A DNA stretch of 64,000 bases from contig NZ_JNWQ01000012.1 in NCBI RefSeq assembly GCF_000716875.1, forward strand, positions 42,613 through 106,612. The letters are read 5' to 3'. This document shows positions 53,951 to 62,291 of this stretch, one piece after another. The notes under the pieces were generated by a model, which saw nothing but the letters and a program-made list of their open reading frames with translations, was not told the DNA's origin and did not search any database. Numbering within the stretch: the first letter of the stretch is position 1; the number at the start of each line of letters is the position of its first letter. Position numbers and translations under genes: made by a program. The stretch comes from Streptomyces novaecaesareae. GTDB taxonomy: Bacteria; Actinomycetota; Actinomycetes; Streptomycetales; Streptomycetaceae.

Positions 53951-54931
53951 ATGATCGTGCACTGCGCCGCCTACTCCGACGGCCGCCGGATCGAGGCCCC
54001 CGAGGACTTGGCCGGCGCGCTCACCGCCGCCCGCGCGGCCGGTCCGGACGGCTTCGTCTGGATAGGCCTCTTCGAGCCCACCGCCGAGGAACTCGACCAG
54101 GTCGGCAAGGAGTTCGCGCTGCACCCGCTGGCCGTCGAGGACGCCGTCAGCGCCCACCAGCGCCCCAAGGTCGAGGCCTACCAGGGCTCGCTGTTCGTCA
54201 CCCTGAAGACCCTCGGCTACGCCCCCGGCGCTCACGTCGTCACCGTCGGCGAGGTGATGGTCTTCCTCGGGCCCGACTTCGTGATGACCGTCCGGCACGG
54301 CGAGGACTCCCCGCTCGGCGGCCTGCGGGCCCGCCTGGAGCAGGAGCCCGAGCTGCTCCGCTTCGGGCCCAGCTCGGTGCTGCACTCGGTCGCCGACACC
54401 ATCGTTGACGGCTACGTCGAGGTGGCCGCTGCGCTGCAGAGCGACCTGGACGACCTGGAGGCGGACATCTTCACCCCCACCCGGGTAGGCCGCGACACCG
54501 CCGGGCGGATCTACGGCTACAAGCGCCAGGTGATGTCCGTACGCCGCGCCACCGGCCCGCTGCTGGAGCCGATGCTGACGCTGGAGCGCGGCGCCCGTTT
54601 CGTCCGCCCCGAGACGGCGCCCTACCTGCGGGACGTCGCCGACCACCTGGCCCGGGTGAACGACCAGGTGGACGGCATGGACCGGCTGCTGTCCGACATC
54701 CTCAACGCCAACCTGGCGCAGGTCAGCGTGCAGCAGAACAACGACATGCGGAAGATCTCGGCCTGGGCGGCGCTGGCCGCCGTGCCGACGATGATCGCCG
54801 GCATCTACGGGATGAACTTCGACGACATGCCCGAACTGCACCAGCCCTGGGGGTACCCGGCGGTGCTGGCGCTGATGGCCGGGGTCTGCGTGGTGCTGCA
54901 CCGGGTGTTCAAGCGGCACGACTGGCTGTAG
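53951..54931 (+). CDS. corA: CorA-family magnesium/cobalt transporter
   Basis: A pentameric divalent-cation channel, 326 residues. The long N-terminal cytosolic domain (about 1-265) includes the helical stalk (DRLLSDILNANLAQVSVQQN) and the C-terminal end carries two membrane helices with the YGMNF signature (Y286, G287, M288, N289) on TM1. The HDWL terminus is common. ATG 53951 has a -10-like GACAAT ending 5 nt upstream and no Shine-Dalgarno sequence, so a leaderless message is possible. Convergent with the LLM-family gene, with stops 43 bp apart. Confidence 0.95.
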   Translation: MIVHCAAYSDGRRIEAPEDLAGALTAARAAGPDGFVWIGLFEPTAEELDQVGKEFALHPLAVEDAVSAHQRPKVEAYQGSLFVTLKTLGYAPGAHVVTVGEVMVFLGPDFVMTVRHGEDSPLGGLRARLEQEPELLRFGPSSVLHSVADTIVDGYVEVAAALQSDLDDLEADIFTPTRVGRDTAGRIYGYKRQVMSVRRATGPLLEPMLTLERGARFVRPETAPYLRDVADHLARVNDQVDGMDRLLSDILNANLAQVSVQQNNDMRKISAWAALAAVPTMIAGIYGMNFDDMPELHQPWGYPAVLALMAGVCVVLHRVFKRHDWL

Positions 54932-54974
54932 TACCGCTCGCCGACCCGTCCGTTCGCCGACGCCGCCGCGCGAG

Positions 54975-56021
54975 CTACGCGAGCCCGGCGCGCTCCAGGG
55001 CCTCGACTCCCGTGCGCAGCGCCTGGATCCGCTCGTCCAGGGTGAACCCGGCCGGGGCCAGGGTGAGCGTGGTGACGCCCGCGTCGGCGTAGGCCTGCAT
55101 CCGGTCGGCGATCCGGGCGGTGTCGCCGATCAGCGAGGTGGCGTCGACCAGGTCGTGCGGGACGGCGGCCGCGGCGCCCGCGTAGTCCCTGGCCAGGTAC
55201 TTCTCCTGGATCTCGTCGGCGGCCTGCTCGTATCCCATCCGCCGGGTGAGCTGGTTGTAGAAGTTCTTCTCCTTGCTGCCCATGCCGCCGATGTACAGCG
55301 CGGCGTACGAGCGCAGGGCGTCGACCCCGGCCTTGATGTCCTCGCCGACGGCGAGGTTCACGGTCGGGCAGAGGTCGAAGCCGTCCAGCGTCCGGCCGGC
55401 CTTGGCGCGGCCGGCGGTCAGCGGGTCGAGGGAGAGCGCGGAGTGCTCGGGCGAGAAGAAGATGCCGAGCCAGCCGTCGGCGATCTCGCCGGTGAGCTCC
55501 AGGTTCTTCGGGCCGATCGCGGCGATGTACAGCGGGATGTGCTCGCGCACCGGGTGCACGGTGAGCTTGATCGGCTTGCCCGGGCCGCCGGGCAGCGGCA
55601 GCGTCCAGTGCGCGCCCTCGTGGACCAGCCGCTCGCGGGACATCGCCTTGCGGATGATCTCCACGTACTCGCGGGTGCGGGCGAGCGGCTTGTCGAACTT
55701 CACGCCGTACCAGCCCTCGGAGACCTGCGGGCCGGAGACGCCGAGGCCGAGGCGGAACCGGCCGCCGGAGAGGGTGTCCAGGGTCGCCGCGGTCATCGCG
55801 GTCATCGCCGGGGTACGGGCCGGGATCTGGAAGATGGCCGAGCCGACGTCGATCCGCTCGGTCTTCGCGGCCACGTAGCTGAGCACGGTCGCGGCGTCCG
55901 AGCCGTACGCCTCCGCCGCCCAGCAGACCGCGTAGCCGAGCCGGTCCGCCTCCTGGGCCACGGCGATGTTGTCGGCGTCCATGCCGAGTCCCCAGTAGCC
56001 GAGGTTGATACCGAGTCGCAT
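54975..56021 (-). CDS. LLM class F420-dependent oxidoreductase
   Basis: A 348-residue luciferase-like flavin/deazaflavin oxidoreductase. The TIM barrel carries MRLGINLGYWGLGMDADN at the start, WAAEAYGSDAATVLSYVAAKT and LGLGVSGPQVSEGWYG, typical of F420-dependent enzymes of the actinobacterial LLM class. GGAAGG precedes ATG 56021. It likely reduces an unknown carbonyl or unsaturated compound. Divergent from an aldo/keto reductase gene across 252 bp that contains a dyad. Confidence 0.88.
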   Translation of the reverse strand: MRLGINLGYWGLGMDADNIAVAQEADRLGYAVCWAAEAYGSDAATVLSYVAAKTERIDVGSAIFQIPARTPAMTAMTAATLDTLSGGRFRLGLGVSGPQVSEGWYGVKFDKPLARTREYVEIIRKAMSRERLVHEGAHWTLPLPGGPGKPIKLTVHPVREHIPLYIAAIGPKNLELTGEIADGWLGIFFSPEHSALSLDPLTAGRAKAGRTLDGFDLCPTVNLAVGEDIKAGVDALRSYAALYIGGMGSKEKNFYNQLTRRMGYEQAADEIQEKYLARDYAGAAAAVPHDLVDATSLIGDTARIADRMQAYADAGVTTLTLAPAGFTLDERIQALRTGVEALERAGLA

Positions 56022-56098
56022 CTGCCGCACCTTCCAGTGGGTTGGGGTTGGTGGCGAGGGTAACCGCGCCCGCGCCGGACATGCTACTGACGGGTAGT

Positions 56099-56125
56099 GG
56101 TGGGTTGGGTCACACCCGCACCACC
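56099..56125. promoter_or_regulatory. Dyad in the divergent LLM / aldo-keto reductase promoter region
   Basis: GGTGG (56099-56103), GGGT (56107-56110), CAC centre, ACCC (56114-56117), CCACC (56121-56125): a 27-bp interrupted palindrome. A small CCGCC/GGCGG hairpin follows. Good size for a dimeric regulator; the rest of the 252-bp region is unassigned. Confidence 0.45.
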
Positions 56126-56273
56126 GCCTCCGGCGGTGAGCGTTCTGCGGGTCTGCACACCTGCCCGTACCCCGGCCGCTACGCTCAGCCGACGTGGAGA
56201 GCACTCTCCCCACCTGCGCTTTCACAGGGCCACCGGGGCGCCCGGGGCCACCGGCCAGTGGAGGGCCCGTCCG

Positions 56274-57254
56274 ATGGAGAAACGTCACCTGGGCCGTACC
56301 GGTCTGCAGGTCTCCCGCCTCGGCCTCGGCACCATGACCTGGGGCCGCGACACCGACGAGCACGAGGCCGCCGAGCAGCTCAAGGAGTTCGTCGACGCCG
56401 GCGGCAACCTGATCGACACCGCCGACGTGTACGCCGACGGCGGCGCGGAGTACCTGATCTCCCGGCTCACCGACAGCCTGATCCCCCGCTCCGACCTCGT
56501 CATCGCCACCAAGGCCGGCAGCGTCCCCGAGTCCGCCCGCCGCTTCGACGCCTCGCGCGGCCACCTGCTCGCCGCCCTGGACGCCTCGCTGCGCCGCCTC
56601 GGCACCGACTACGTCGACCTCTGGCAGGTGCACTCCTTCGACCCGACGACCCCGGTCGAGGAGACGCTCAGCGCCCTCGACATCGCCGTCACCTCCGGGC
56701 GCGCCCGCTACGTCGGGGTCTGCGACTTCAGCGGCTGGCAGCTCGCCAAGGCCGCCACCTGGCAGCACGCCCACCACGGGCGGGTGCCGCTCGCGGGGGC
56801 GCAGCTGGAGTACTCGCTGCTGCAACGCGGCATCGAACGCGAGGCGCTGCCCGCCGCGCTGGACGACGGGATCGGGGTGCTGGCCGGCTCGCCGCTCGGG
56901 CGCGGGGTGCTCACCGGCAAGTACCGGCACGGCGTCCCGCAGGACTCGCGCGGCGCCTCGCCGCACCTGACCGGGTTCGTCCAGCCGTACCTCGGAGAGC
57001 GCTCGCGGCGGATCGTGGACGCCCTCGCCACCGCCGCCGACGGGCTCGCCAGCAGCCCGCTGGCGGTCGCACTGGCCTGGGTCCGGGACCGCCCGGGGGT
57101 GGCCAGCGCGCTGCTCGGGGCGCGGACGGTGACCCAGCTGCAGGCGGCGTTGTCGGTGGAGGCGCTTACGCTTCCGGGTGAGATCCGTAGTGCGCTGGAC
57201 GACGTGTCGTCCCCGGTGCACCGCTACCCGGACCAGGGGTGGACCGAGCTGTGA
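56274..57254 (+). CDS. Aldo/keto reductase
   Basis: A 326-residue NADPH-dependent aldo/keto reductase. The catalytic tetrad is visible: Asp and Tyr in IDTADVYADG, Lys in VIATKAGSV and His in DLWQVHSFD; the phosphate-binding C-terminal part includes WVRDRPGVASALLGARTV. ATG 56274 has GGAGGG 8 nt upstream. Paired with the divergent LLM-family gene, it may belong to a small redox module; no substrate can be assigned. Confidence 0.92.
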   Translation: MEKRHLGRTGLQVSRLGLGTMTWGRDTDEHEAAEQLKEFVDAGGNLIDTADVYADGGAEYLISRLTDSLIPRSDLVIATKAGSVPESARRFDASRGHLLAALDASLRRLGTDYVDLWQVHSFDPTTPVEETLSALDIAVTSGRARYVGVCDFSGWQLAKAATWQHAHHGRVPLAGAQLEYSLLQRGIEREALPAALDDGIGVLAGSPLGRGVLTGKYRHGVPQDSRGASPHLTGFVQPYLGERSRRIVDALATAADGLASSPLAVALAWVRDRPGVASALLGARTVTQLQAALSVEALTLPGEIRSALDDVSSPVHRYPDQGWTEL

Positions 57255-57313
57255 CCAGCCGGTCGGGTCGTCGAGCAGAACGCGCAGTGGAGTGACCTTT
57301 GGAGCGGACGACG

Positions 57314-59509
57314 ATGAGTGACACGGGGAACGGCGCTCCGGAGGAGACCTCGGCGACTCCGGCCGACAAGGCCGCGGCGATCGCGGAGCTGGCGGCGCGG
57401 ATCCGCAGCATCGCGCCGCAGGGGTCGGGGCCGGGTGCTTCGGGGGCCTCGGTTCCGAAGACTCCGGCCGACCGACCGGCGGCGGAGCCGGAGGCAGCGG
57501 CGGGTGCTCCGGAGTCGGGCGGGCAGGGCGCTCCGGTGTCCACCCCGGCCGCCCCCGTTGCCCCGGCTTCCGTGGTGCCCGACGGGCCGCGCGGCGACGC
57601 GCTCCAGCAGACCACCGCGGTGCTGGCCGCGGGCGGCGCCCCCGCCGAGCTGGCGGCCGCCGCCGTGGCCGAGTTCGGCGACGACGCCGCCGAGCGGCTG
57701 CGCGAGGACCCGTGGGCGGTGCTGGGCCTGCCCGGCGTCCGGCCCGAGCACGCCGACCGCTTCGCCCGCGAGCTGCTCGGCCCCGGGGCCGAGCCGGGGG
57801 ATCCACGCCGCGCCCAGGCGCTGGTGCTGTGGCTGCTGGAGCAGGCAGCACTGCGCGGGCACTCGGCCCTGGAACTCGCCGAAGTGACCGCCGGGCTCGA
57901 CCGGCTCCGGATGCCGGACCCGGTCGCCGCCGTCCAGGCCGCCGTCGAGGACGGCCGGGTGCTGCCCGCCCAGGAGGAGCTGGCCGGGGCCGAGGCGCAC
58001 GCGGCGGGCGGCGAGGACGACGACGAGCCGCCGACCCGGACGCTGCTCGCGCTGGAGCGGCTGGCGATGGCGGAGACCACCCTCGCCGAGGGTCTGCTCC
58101 AGCTGATGGCGACCTTCGTACCGGGCGAGGACGTCGAGGAGGAGGCCGAGTCCACGGACCTCGACTCGGACCCCTCCTCGGACACGTCTTCGGACGGCTC
58201 TCCGGAGGTCGACCCGGCGGGCGAGGAGTCGGGTGGCACGGCGGAGGCCGAGGACGGCGGCGAGGCGGACGCCACCGCCCCCGCGGCCCCCGCCGCTCCC
58301 GGCCCGGCCGCGTGGGCGGCCGCCGCCGAGGCCGCGCCGTCCTCCTCCGCGACCGCCCTGATCCAGGCGGTCGCCGACAGCGCCCTCGTACTGCACACCG
58401 GCGGCGAGGCGGCCCGCGCCGAGCCGGCCGCGCTGCTCACCGCCGCCCGGGGCCTCGGGCTGCGGGCCTGGGCCGCCACCTGGACCGACCAGGGCCGGAC
58501 GTCCTTCGCCGCGCTCGCCGGAGCCGGAACCGGAACCCAGACCGACGCCGGGGCCCCCGTGGTCACCCTCGCCGAGCTGCTCGCCGGCACCGCCGGCCCG
58601 GGCCGCGCGCCGGACGGCATGCTCGCCCTGGACCTGCTGGTCGTCCTGGACGCCCCGCTGCTGGACGTCGAACTGGCCGCGACCGTCGTGGAGTCGCTCG
58701 CCGACGGCACCCGGCTGGTGCTCAGCGGCGACCCTGGCCAGCTCTGGTCGGCCGGGCCCGGCCGGTTCTTCGCCGACCTGCTGGCCGCCAAGGCCTGCCC
58801 GGCGGTCGCCTCCCGCACCCCGGACTTCGGCCCGATCGGCGAGCTGGTCTCCGGCGTCGGCATCGGCGAGCTCCAGCCGGTCGACGCGCCGGACAAGGAG
58901 GTGGTCATCCTGACCGCCAAGGACGCCGGCGAGGCCGTCCACCGCGCCATCCAGCTGCTCACCGACTCCATCCCGCGGGCCCTGGGCATCCCCGCCGAGC
59001 AGGTGGTGCTGCTCACCCCGGGCCACGGCGGCGCGGCCGGCACCCGGGTGCTGAACGCCGCCGCCAAGGCCCGGCTCAACCCCGGCCCGGGCCGGTTCGG
59101 CGGGTTCGACCCGGGTGACCGGGTGGTCGACTCCCCCGCGCCCGGCATCGCCCGCCCGGCCCGGGTGCTGGACGGCGACGCCACCGGCCTGCACCTGGAG
59201 TACGCGGACGGCTCCCGCCGCACCGTCCCGCCCGCCGAGGCCGCCCGGCTGCGGCACGGCTGGGCGCTGACCGTCCACCAGGCGCTCGGCCGCCGCTGGC
59301 CGGGCGCGGTGGTCGTGCTGCCGGAGGACGCCGCCCCGGCGCTCACCCGGCAGTGGGTCTACACCGCCTTCGGGCGGGGCGAGCGGCACCTGTCCGTGGT
59401 GCACGCGGCGGGCCCGGCGCTCGTCCAGGCCGTCGCCGAGCGCCCGGCGCAGCCGCGTACCACCCGGCTGCGGGCGATCCTCGCCGAGAACGCCGCCCCG
59501 GCGTACTGA
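57314..59509 (+). CDS. RecD2-like protein with degenerate ATPase motifs (probable pseudo-helicase)
   Basis: A 731-residue protein that follows the RecD2 layout but has lost hallmark residues. An N-terminal disordered Ala/Pro tract (about 1-90) leads to a helix-hairpin-helix-type part (AAAVAEFGDDAAERLREDPWAVLGLPGVRPEHAD, in part). A Glu/Ser/Asp-rich insert (about 230-330) follows. Where motif I should be there is LHTGGEAARAEP (360-371) with no GKT. Motif II reads LVVLDAPL (D446) instead of DEA; GDPGQLWSAGPGRF (472-485) is well kept. Motifs V/VI appear as LTVHQALGRRWPGAVVVL (652-669) and YTAFGRGERHL. DNA binding without ATP hydrolysis is inferred. GGAG lies 9 nt before the ATG. Confidence 0.8.
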   Translation: MSDTGNGAPEETSATPADKAAAIAELAARIRSIAPQGSGPGASGASVPKTPADRPAAEPEAAAGAPESGGQGAPVSTPAAPVAPASVVPDGPRGDALQQTTAVLAAGGAPAELAAAAVAEFGDDAAERLREDPWAVLGLPGVRPEHADRFARELLGPGAEPGDPRRAQALVLWLLEQAALRGHSALELAEVTAGLDRLRMPDPVAAVQAAVEDGRVLPAQEELAGAEAHAAGGEDDDEPPTRTLLALERLAMAETTLAEGLLQLMATFVPGEDVEEEAESTDLDSDPSSDTSSDGSPEVDPAGEESGGTAEAEDGGEADATAPAAPAAPGPAAWAAAAEAAPSSSATALIQAVADSALVLHTGGEAARAEPAALLTAARGLGLRAWAATWTDQGRTSFAALAGAGTGTQTDAGAPVVTLAELLAGTAGPGRAPDGMLALDLLVVLDAPLLDVELAATVVESLADGTRLVLSGDPGQLWSAGPGRFFADLLAAKACPAVASRTPDFGPIGELVSGVGIGELQPVDAPDKEVVILTAKDAGEAVHRAIQLLTDSIPRALGIPAEQVVLLTPGHGGAAGTRVLNAAAKARLNPGPGRFGGFDPGDRVVDSPAPGIARPARVLDGDATGLHLEYADGSRRTVPPAEAARLRHGWALTVHQALGRRWPGAVVVLPEDAAPALTRQWVYTAFGRGERHLSVVHAAGPALVQAVAERPAQPRTTRLRAILAENAAPAY

Positions 59510-59523
59510 GCCGCACGGCGTGC

Positions 59524-59560
59524 CGACGGGCGGGCCCCGCTGTCCTGGGCCCGCCCGTCG
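59524..59560. terminator. Terminator after the RecD-like gene
   Basis: A perfect 14-bp stem CGACGGGCGGGCCC (59524-59537) with GGGCCCGCCCGTCG (59547-59560) and 9-nt loop, 15 nt after the RecD-like stop and 23 nt before the stop of the convergent gene. Confidence 0.8.
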
Positions 59561-59583
59561 TCGCGTCGTTCAGTCGTCGCCGT

Positions 59584-60189
59584 TCAGTCGTCCGAGTCCT
59601 CGTCGTCGTAGACCTCGCTGACGTCGAACCGGCAGATCAGCAGCTGCGGATCGGCGTGCTCGAAGGGCTCCGGCAGCCACTCCCCCGGCTCGGTCGGCTC
59701 GGCCGCCGCGACCCAGAGCGTCGAGTCCGCCTCCTCCAGCCCGAACTCCTCGCTGCGGGCGGCGATCTCGTCCGGCTCGTACTCGCCGAACAGCACCCCG
59801 ATCGCGGCGTTGACCTCGCCCGCGCCGGCGCCGCCCGGGGTCAGCGACTCGTCCAGCCGCTCGGCCTGGGCGCGCAACCGCTTGGGGTCGACGACGTGGT
59901 AGTCACGGCGGATCAACACGCTGATCGCCTCGGGCTCTTCGGGGCCGTGGTACCCGCCGGGGCCCTCGTCCCCGGGGATCTCGAAGGGCGTGACCTCGTC
60001 GTAGGCCTCGTACAGGAGCTGGTCGTAGGCGATGGCCGCCGTCGCCAGCTGCTCGTAGGCGGCGGACACGGCGGGATCATCGGCTGCGTTGGGGCTTGAC
60101 ACCGCTTCCAGATGACGGTCGATGGCGGCCTTGACCGCCTCAGCGGCGGCGCGTACCTCGGCAATGGTGGGCTGCGCGGCATCAGACAT
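59584..60189 (-). CDS. Conserved hypothetical protein (201 aa), acidic
   Basis: A soluble acidic protein (many Asp/Glu, pI low) starting MSDAAQPTIAEVRAAAEAVK. The first 75 residues are predicted helical (two helices, AAIDRHLEAVSS.. and YEQLATAAIAYDQLLYEAYD); then a Gly/Pro loop, ISVLIRRDYHVVDPKRLRAQAERLDE and a C-terminal DVSEVYDDEDSDD. No known family or motif recognised. Its neighbours differ: convergent with the RecD-like gene and divergent from the DUF5703 gene. The strong codon bias suggests a real gene. Confidence 0.82.
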   Translation of the reverse strand: MSDAAQPTIAEVRAAAEAVKAAIDRHLEAVSSPNAADDPAVSAAYEQLATAAIAYDQLLYEAYDEVTPFEIPGDEGPGGYHGPEEPEAISVLIRRDYHVVDPKRLRAQAERLDESLTPGGAGAGEVNAAIGVLFGEYEPDEIAARSEEFGLEEADSTLWVAAAEPTEPGEWLPEPFEHADPQLLICRFDVSEVYDDEDSDD

Positions 60190-60552
60190 GGTGCAGACGC
60201 TATCTCCCCGCGGTGTCGGTACGCACAGCGGTTGTCACCTACACCCGCGATTTCACCGCAACTTCCCCCCTGATGTCCGATCTGTACACGTACGTCCCCC
60301 TGCGGAACCGGCGCGAGACGGGCCCGGAGGGCGCGCGGCGGGCCCGGCGGGGCCGTCCGGGTACCGCATCACGCGCCGGGATCGGGGTATCCCCTCCACA
60401 GGAGCAACGGAACTGATGCACTGTCAGCCGACTGCCCGGGGTGCGGCCCCCCGGGCTGCCGTTCCCGCACGGGAGGACGGCCGGAAATACCCGGGCCGAC
60501 TGTCCGGGGCAGGCCGTAGGCTTGCCCGAAGGTGATCCTCAGGAGGAGCGTT
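60190..60552. other. Divergent intergenic region upstream of the acidic hypothetical and the DUF5703 gene
   Basis: 363 bp. Visible elements are an 8-bp palindrome ACGTACGT (60288-60295), several GC-rich dyads near 60300-60500, a -10-like TAGGCT (60517-60522) oriented to the right, and TTGTCA (60232-60237) that lacks the rest of a PafBC-type promoter. No coding sequence was accepted. Confidence 0.5.
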
Positions 60553-60762
60553 TTGACCCCACGGAATCCGGTCCGGCAGCCGGAGTACGAGTACCAGTCG
60601 CTGCGCATGCCGCGCGGCACCACGCGAAACGCGGCGCGCCAACTGCTCACCGAGCACGCCGAGTACGGCCACTGGGAGCTCGACCGACTGCGGCTGTTCC
60701 CCGACGGCAGCCGGACGGTCCGGCTGAAGCGGAGGATCATCCGCCAGGTCCGGAACTGGTGA
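60553..60762 (+). CDS. DUF5703 family protein (69 aa)
   Basis: A small basic protein. The conserved family text is QPEYEYQSLRMPRGTTRNAA and HAEYGHWELDRLRLFPDGSR, ending RLKRRIIRQVRNW. TTG 60553 is preferred because AGGAGG lies 7 nt upstream (60541-60546); a GTG 21 nt earlier is in frame but that would place the ribosome site inside the gene. Arg-rich C-terminus suggests nucleic-acid or ribosome contact. Function unknown. Confidence 0.85.
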   Translation: MTPRNPVRQPEYEYQSLRMPRGTTRNAARQLLTEHAEYGHWELDRLRLFPDGSRTVRLKRRIIRQVRNW

Positions 60763-60815
60763 CGGGCGGGGCGCTCCGCCCGACGCGGAGCCTCGCACAC
60801 GACGTTCACGCACCC

Positions 60816-60854
60816 GCACCCGCGGCCGCCGGTCGATCCGGCAGCCGCGGGTGC
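60816..60854. terminator. Hairpin between the DUF5703 and chaplin genes
   Basis: GCACCCGCGGC (60816-60826) pairs with GCCGCGGGTGC (60844-60854), 11 bp, with a 17-nt loop that can form an inner GCCGG/CCGGC stem. It serves the two convergent transcripts. Confidence 0.7.
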
Positions 60855-60880
60855 GTCGTTTCCGCGGTGGGTGCGCTACC

Positions 60881-61735
60881 TCAGCGGGCCCCGGCGCGGG
60901 CGCGACGGTAGAGCACGCCGCCGCCGAGCAGCAGCGCGAGCCCGGCCGCGCCGAGCAGCTCGACACCGCCGGCCCCGGTGGAGGCCAGCTGGCTGTCCGC
61001 GGCCGGGGCGGCGGCCGGGACGGCCTGGGTGCTCGGGCTCGCGCTGTTGACGACCGGCGCGGCGGGCGCCGCGGGGGACGGGCCGCCGGTGCGCGGGAGG
61101 CCCGGGTTCTCCTCGCCGCCGTTGTGCGGCGGGGTCGGGTGGCTGGGCTCCGGGCAGTCGTCGCCCGGCTTCGGGGCGGGCGTGTGCACGGGCGCGGGCG
61201 GCTGTGCCACGTTGCCGCACTCGTTGCCGAAGGCCGGGTTGGCGACGCCGACCACGTTGACGGAGTTGCCGCAGGCGTTGATCGGGACGTGCACCGGGGC
61301 CTGGACGCTGTTGCCGGACGCCACCCCGGCCGAGTTGGCGGCGGTGCCGGAGGCGGAGGAGCCCGAGGCGGTGGTGCCCTGGCTCCCGCCGGTGCCGGAA
61401 CTCGCGGTGTCGCCGTTGCCCGTGTGGCCACCCTGCCCGCCCTGCCCGCCCTGCCCGCCCTGCCCGGGCGTGGGCGCCGCATGGCGGCCGTCGCTGACGT
61501 TGGCACAGTGGTTGCCGTAGGCCGGGTTCAGCAGGCCGATCACGTCGACCGTGTTGCCACAGGCGTTGATCGGCACCTCGACCGGCACCTGCACCGAGTT
61601 CCCCGAGGCGACGCCCGGCGAACCGGCGGCACCTCCCTGTGCCTCGGCGCCCGCGTAGGCGTAGCCGGCGGTCGAGGCCAGCACACTGCCGGTGGCCACG
61701 GCCGTGAGGATGCCCTTCTTGGCTACATTCCTCAT
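60881..61735 (-). CDS. chpC: Long chaplin with C-terminal sorting signal (ChpC-like)
   Basis: A secreted, sortase-anchored surface protein that assembles with short chaplins into the hydrophobic sheath of aerial hyphae. The 284-residue precursor has a Sec signal peptide (MRNVAKKGILTAVATGSVLA then AYAGA), chaplin domain 1 (about 35-80; GSPGVASGNSVQVPVEVPIN, ACGNTVDVIG, NHCANV), a Gly-rich linker, chaplin domain 2 (about 135-180; NACGNSVNVVG, NECGNV) and a Pro-rich stalk. The sorting signal is LASTG (250-254), membrane helix and basic tail; LPRTG (213-217) is a second such motif. AGGGG lies 5 nt before ATG 61735. Adjacent to the short chaplin, as in chpC-chpH loci. Confidence 0.93.
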   Translation of the reverse strand: MRNVAKKGILTAVATGSVLASTAGYAYAGAEAQGGAAGSPGVASGNSVQVPVEVPINACGNTVDVIGLLNPAYGNHCANVSDGRHAAPTPGQGGQGGQGGQGGHTGNGDTASSGTGGSQGTTASGSSASGTAANSAGVASGNSVQAPVHVPINACGNSVNVVGVANPAFGNECGNVAQPPAPVHTPAPKPGDDCPEPSHPTPPHNGGEENPGLPRTGGPSPAAPAAPVVNSASPSTQAVPAAAPAADSQLASTGAGGVELLGAAGLALLLGGGVLYRRARAGAR

Positions 61736-61830
61736 GTTTTCCCCTGACGTTTCGAGACGACGTGTCGACCTTGACATGAACCTTATGAAAGTCGGAATTT
61801 CCGTATATCCGTAAATCACGCAGGGTCTTT

Positions 61831-61841
61831 GGCTGCACAGG
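61831..61841 (-). promoter_or_regulatory. Shared 11-mer upstream of the long chaplin gene
   Basis: CCTGTGCAGCC (minus strand) lies 96 nt upstream of the long chaplin start. The same 11-mer occurs upstream of the short chaplin (62292-62302). Between it and the ATG is an unusual AT-rich stretch with CGGAAATTCCG palindrome (61793-61803) and TCCGTA repeats. Confidence 0.35.
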
Positions 61842-61936
61842 ATTTAACGACAGGCCGACGGGGAGGTTAGGCCGAACGAAGCAGCTTCACCCGATCGAGC
61901 GATCGTGCCGTACTCGGGTCTCCGGGGACGCGAAGA

Positions 61937-61967
61937 CCCCCGGTGCGGCGCGTCCGCCGCCCGGGGG
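61937..61967 (-). terminator. Hairpin after the short chaplin gene
   Basis: Left arm CCCCCGGTGCGGC (61937-61949), right arm GCCGCCCGGGGG (61956-61967), 12 bp with one bulged T and a 6-nt loop, 46 nt past the short chaplin stop. Confidence 0.6.
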
Positions 61968-62012
61968 CCGGGTCGAGTCCGCTCAACGGGCCTCAGCGGC
62001 CCGGAGGTCGAC

Positions 62013-62252
62013 TCAGACGTTGGCGCAGTGGTTGCCGAACGCCGGGTTCAGCACGCCGATCACGCTGATGGTGTTGCCGCAGGCGTTGACCGGGACGTGC
62101 ACCGGAACCTGGACCAGGTTGCCCGAAGCGATACCCGGGGAAGCCACGGCCGCGCCCTCGGCACCGGCACCGCCGTGAGCGGATGCGACACCGGCGGCGG
62201 CGAGCACCAGGCCACCGGTGGCGGCGGCGACAGCGGCGATCTTCTTGACCTT
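62013..62252 (-). CDS. chpH: Short chaplin (ChpH-like)
   Basis: A small secreted amyloid-forming surfactant protein. The 79-residue precursor has a signal peptide (MKVKKIAAVAAATGGLVLAA..ASA) and a single chaplin domain with two cysteines (NACGNTISVIG and NHCANV) that form a disulphide. The first of two adjacent ATGs (62255) touches the AGGAGGA site, so the second at 62252 is preferred. Short chaplins of this type lower surface tension for aerial hyphae and are under BldN control in S. coelicolor (family knowledge). The upstream region (62253-62525) carries the shared 11-mer. Confidence 0.93.
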   Translation of the reverse strand, partial: KVKKIAAVAAATGGLVLAAAGVASAHGGAGAEGAAVASPGIASGNLVQVPVHVPVNACGNTISVIGVLNPAFGNHCANV

Positions 62253-62291
62253 CATCATTCCTCCTGTACGGACAACGCAACCCGTTCGGCG

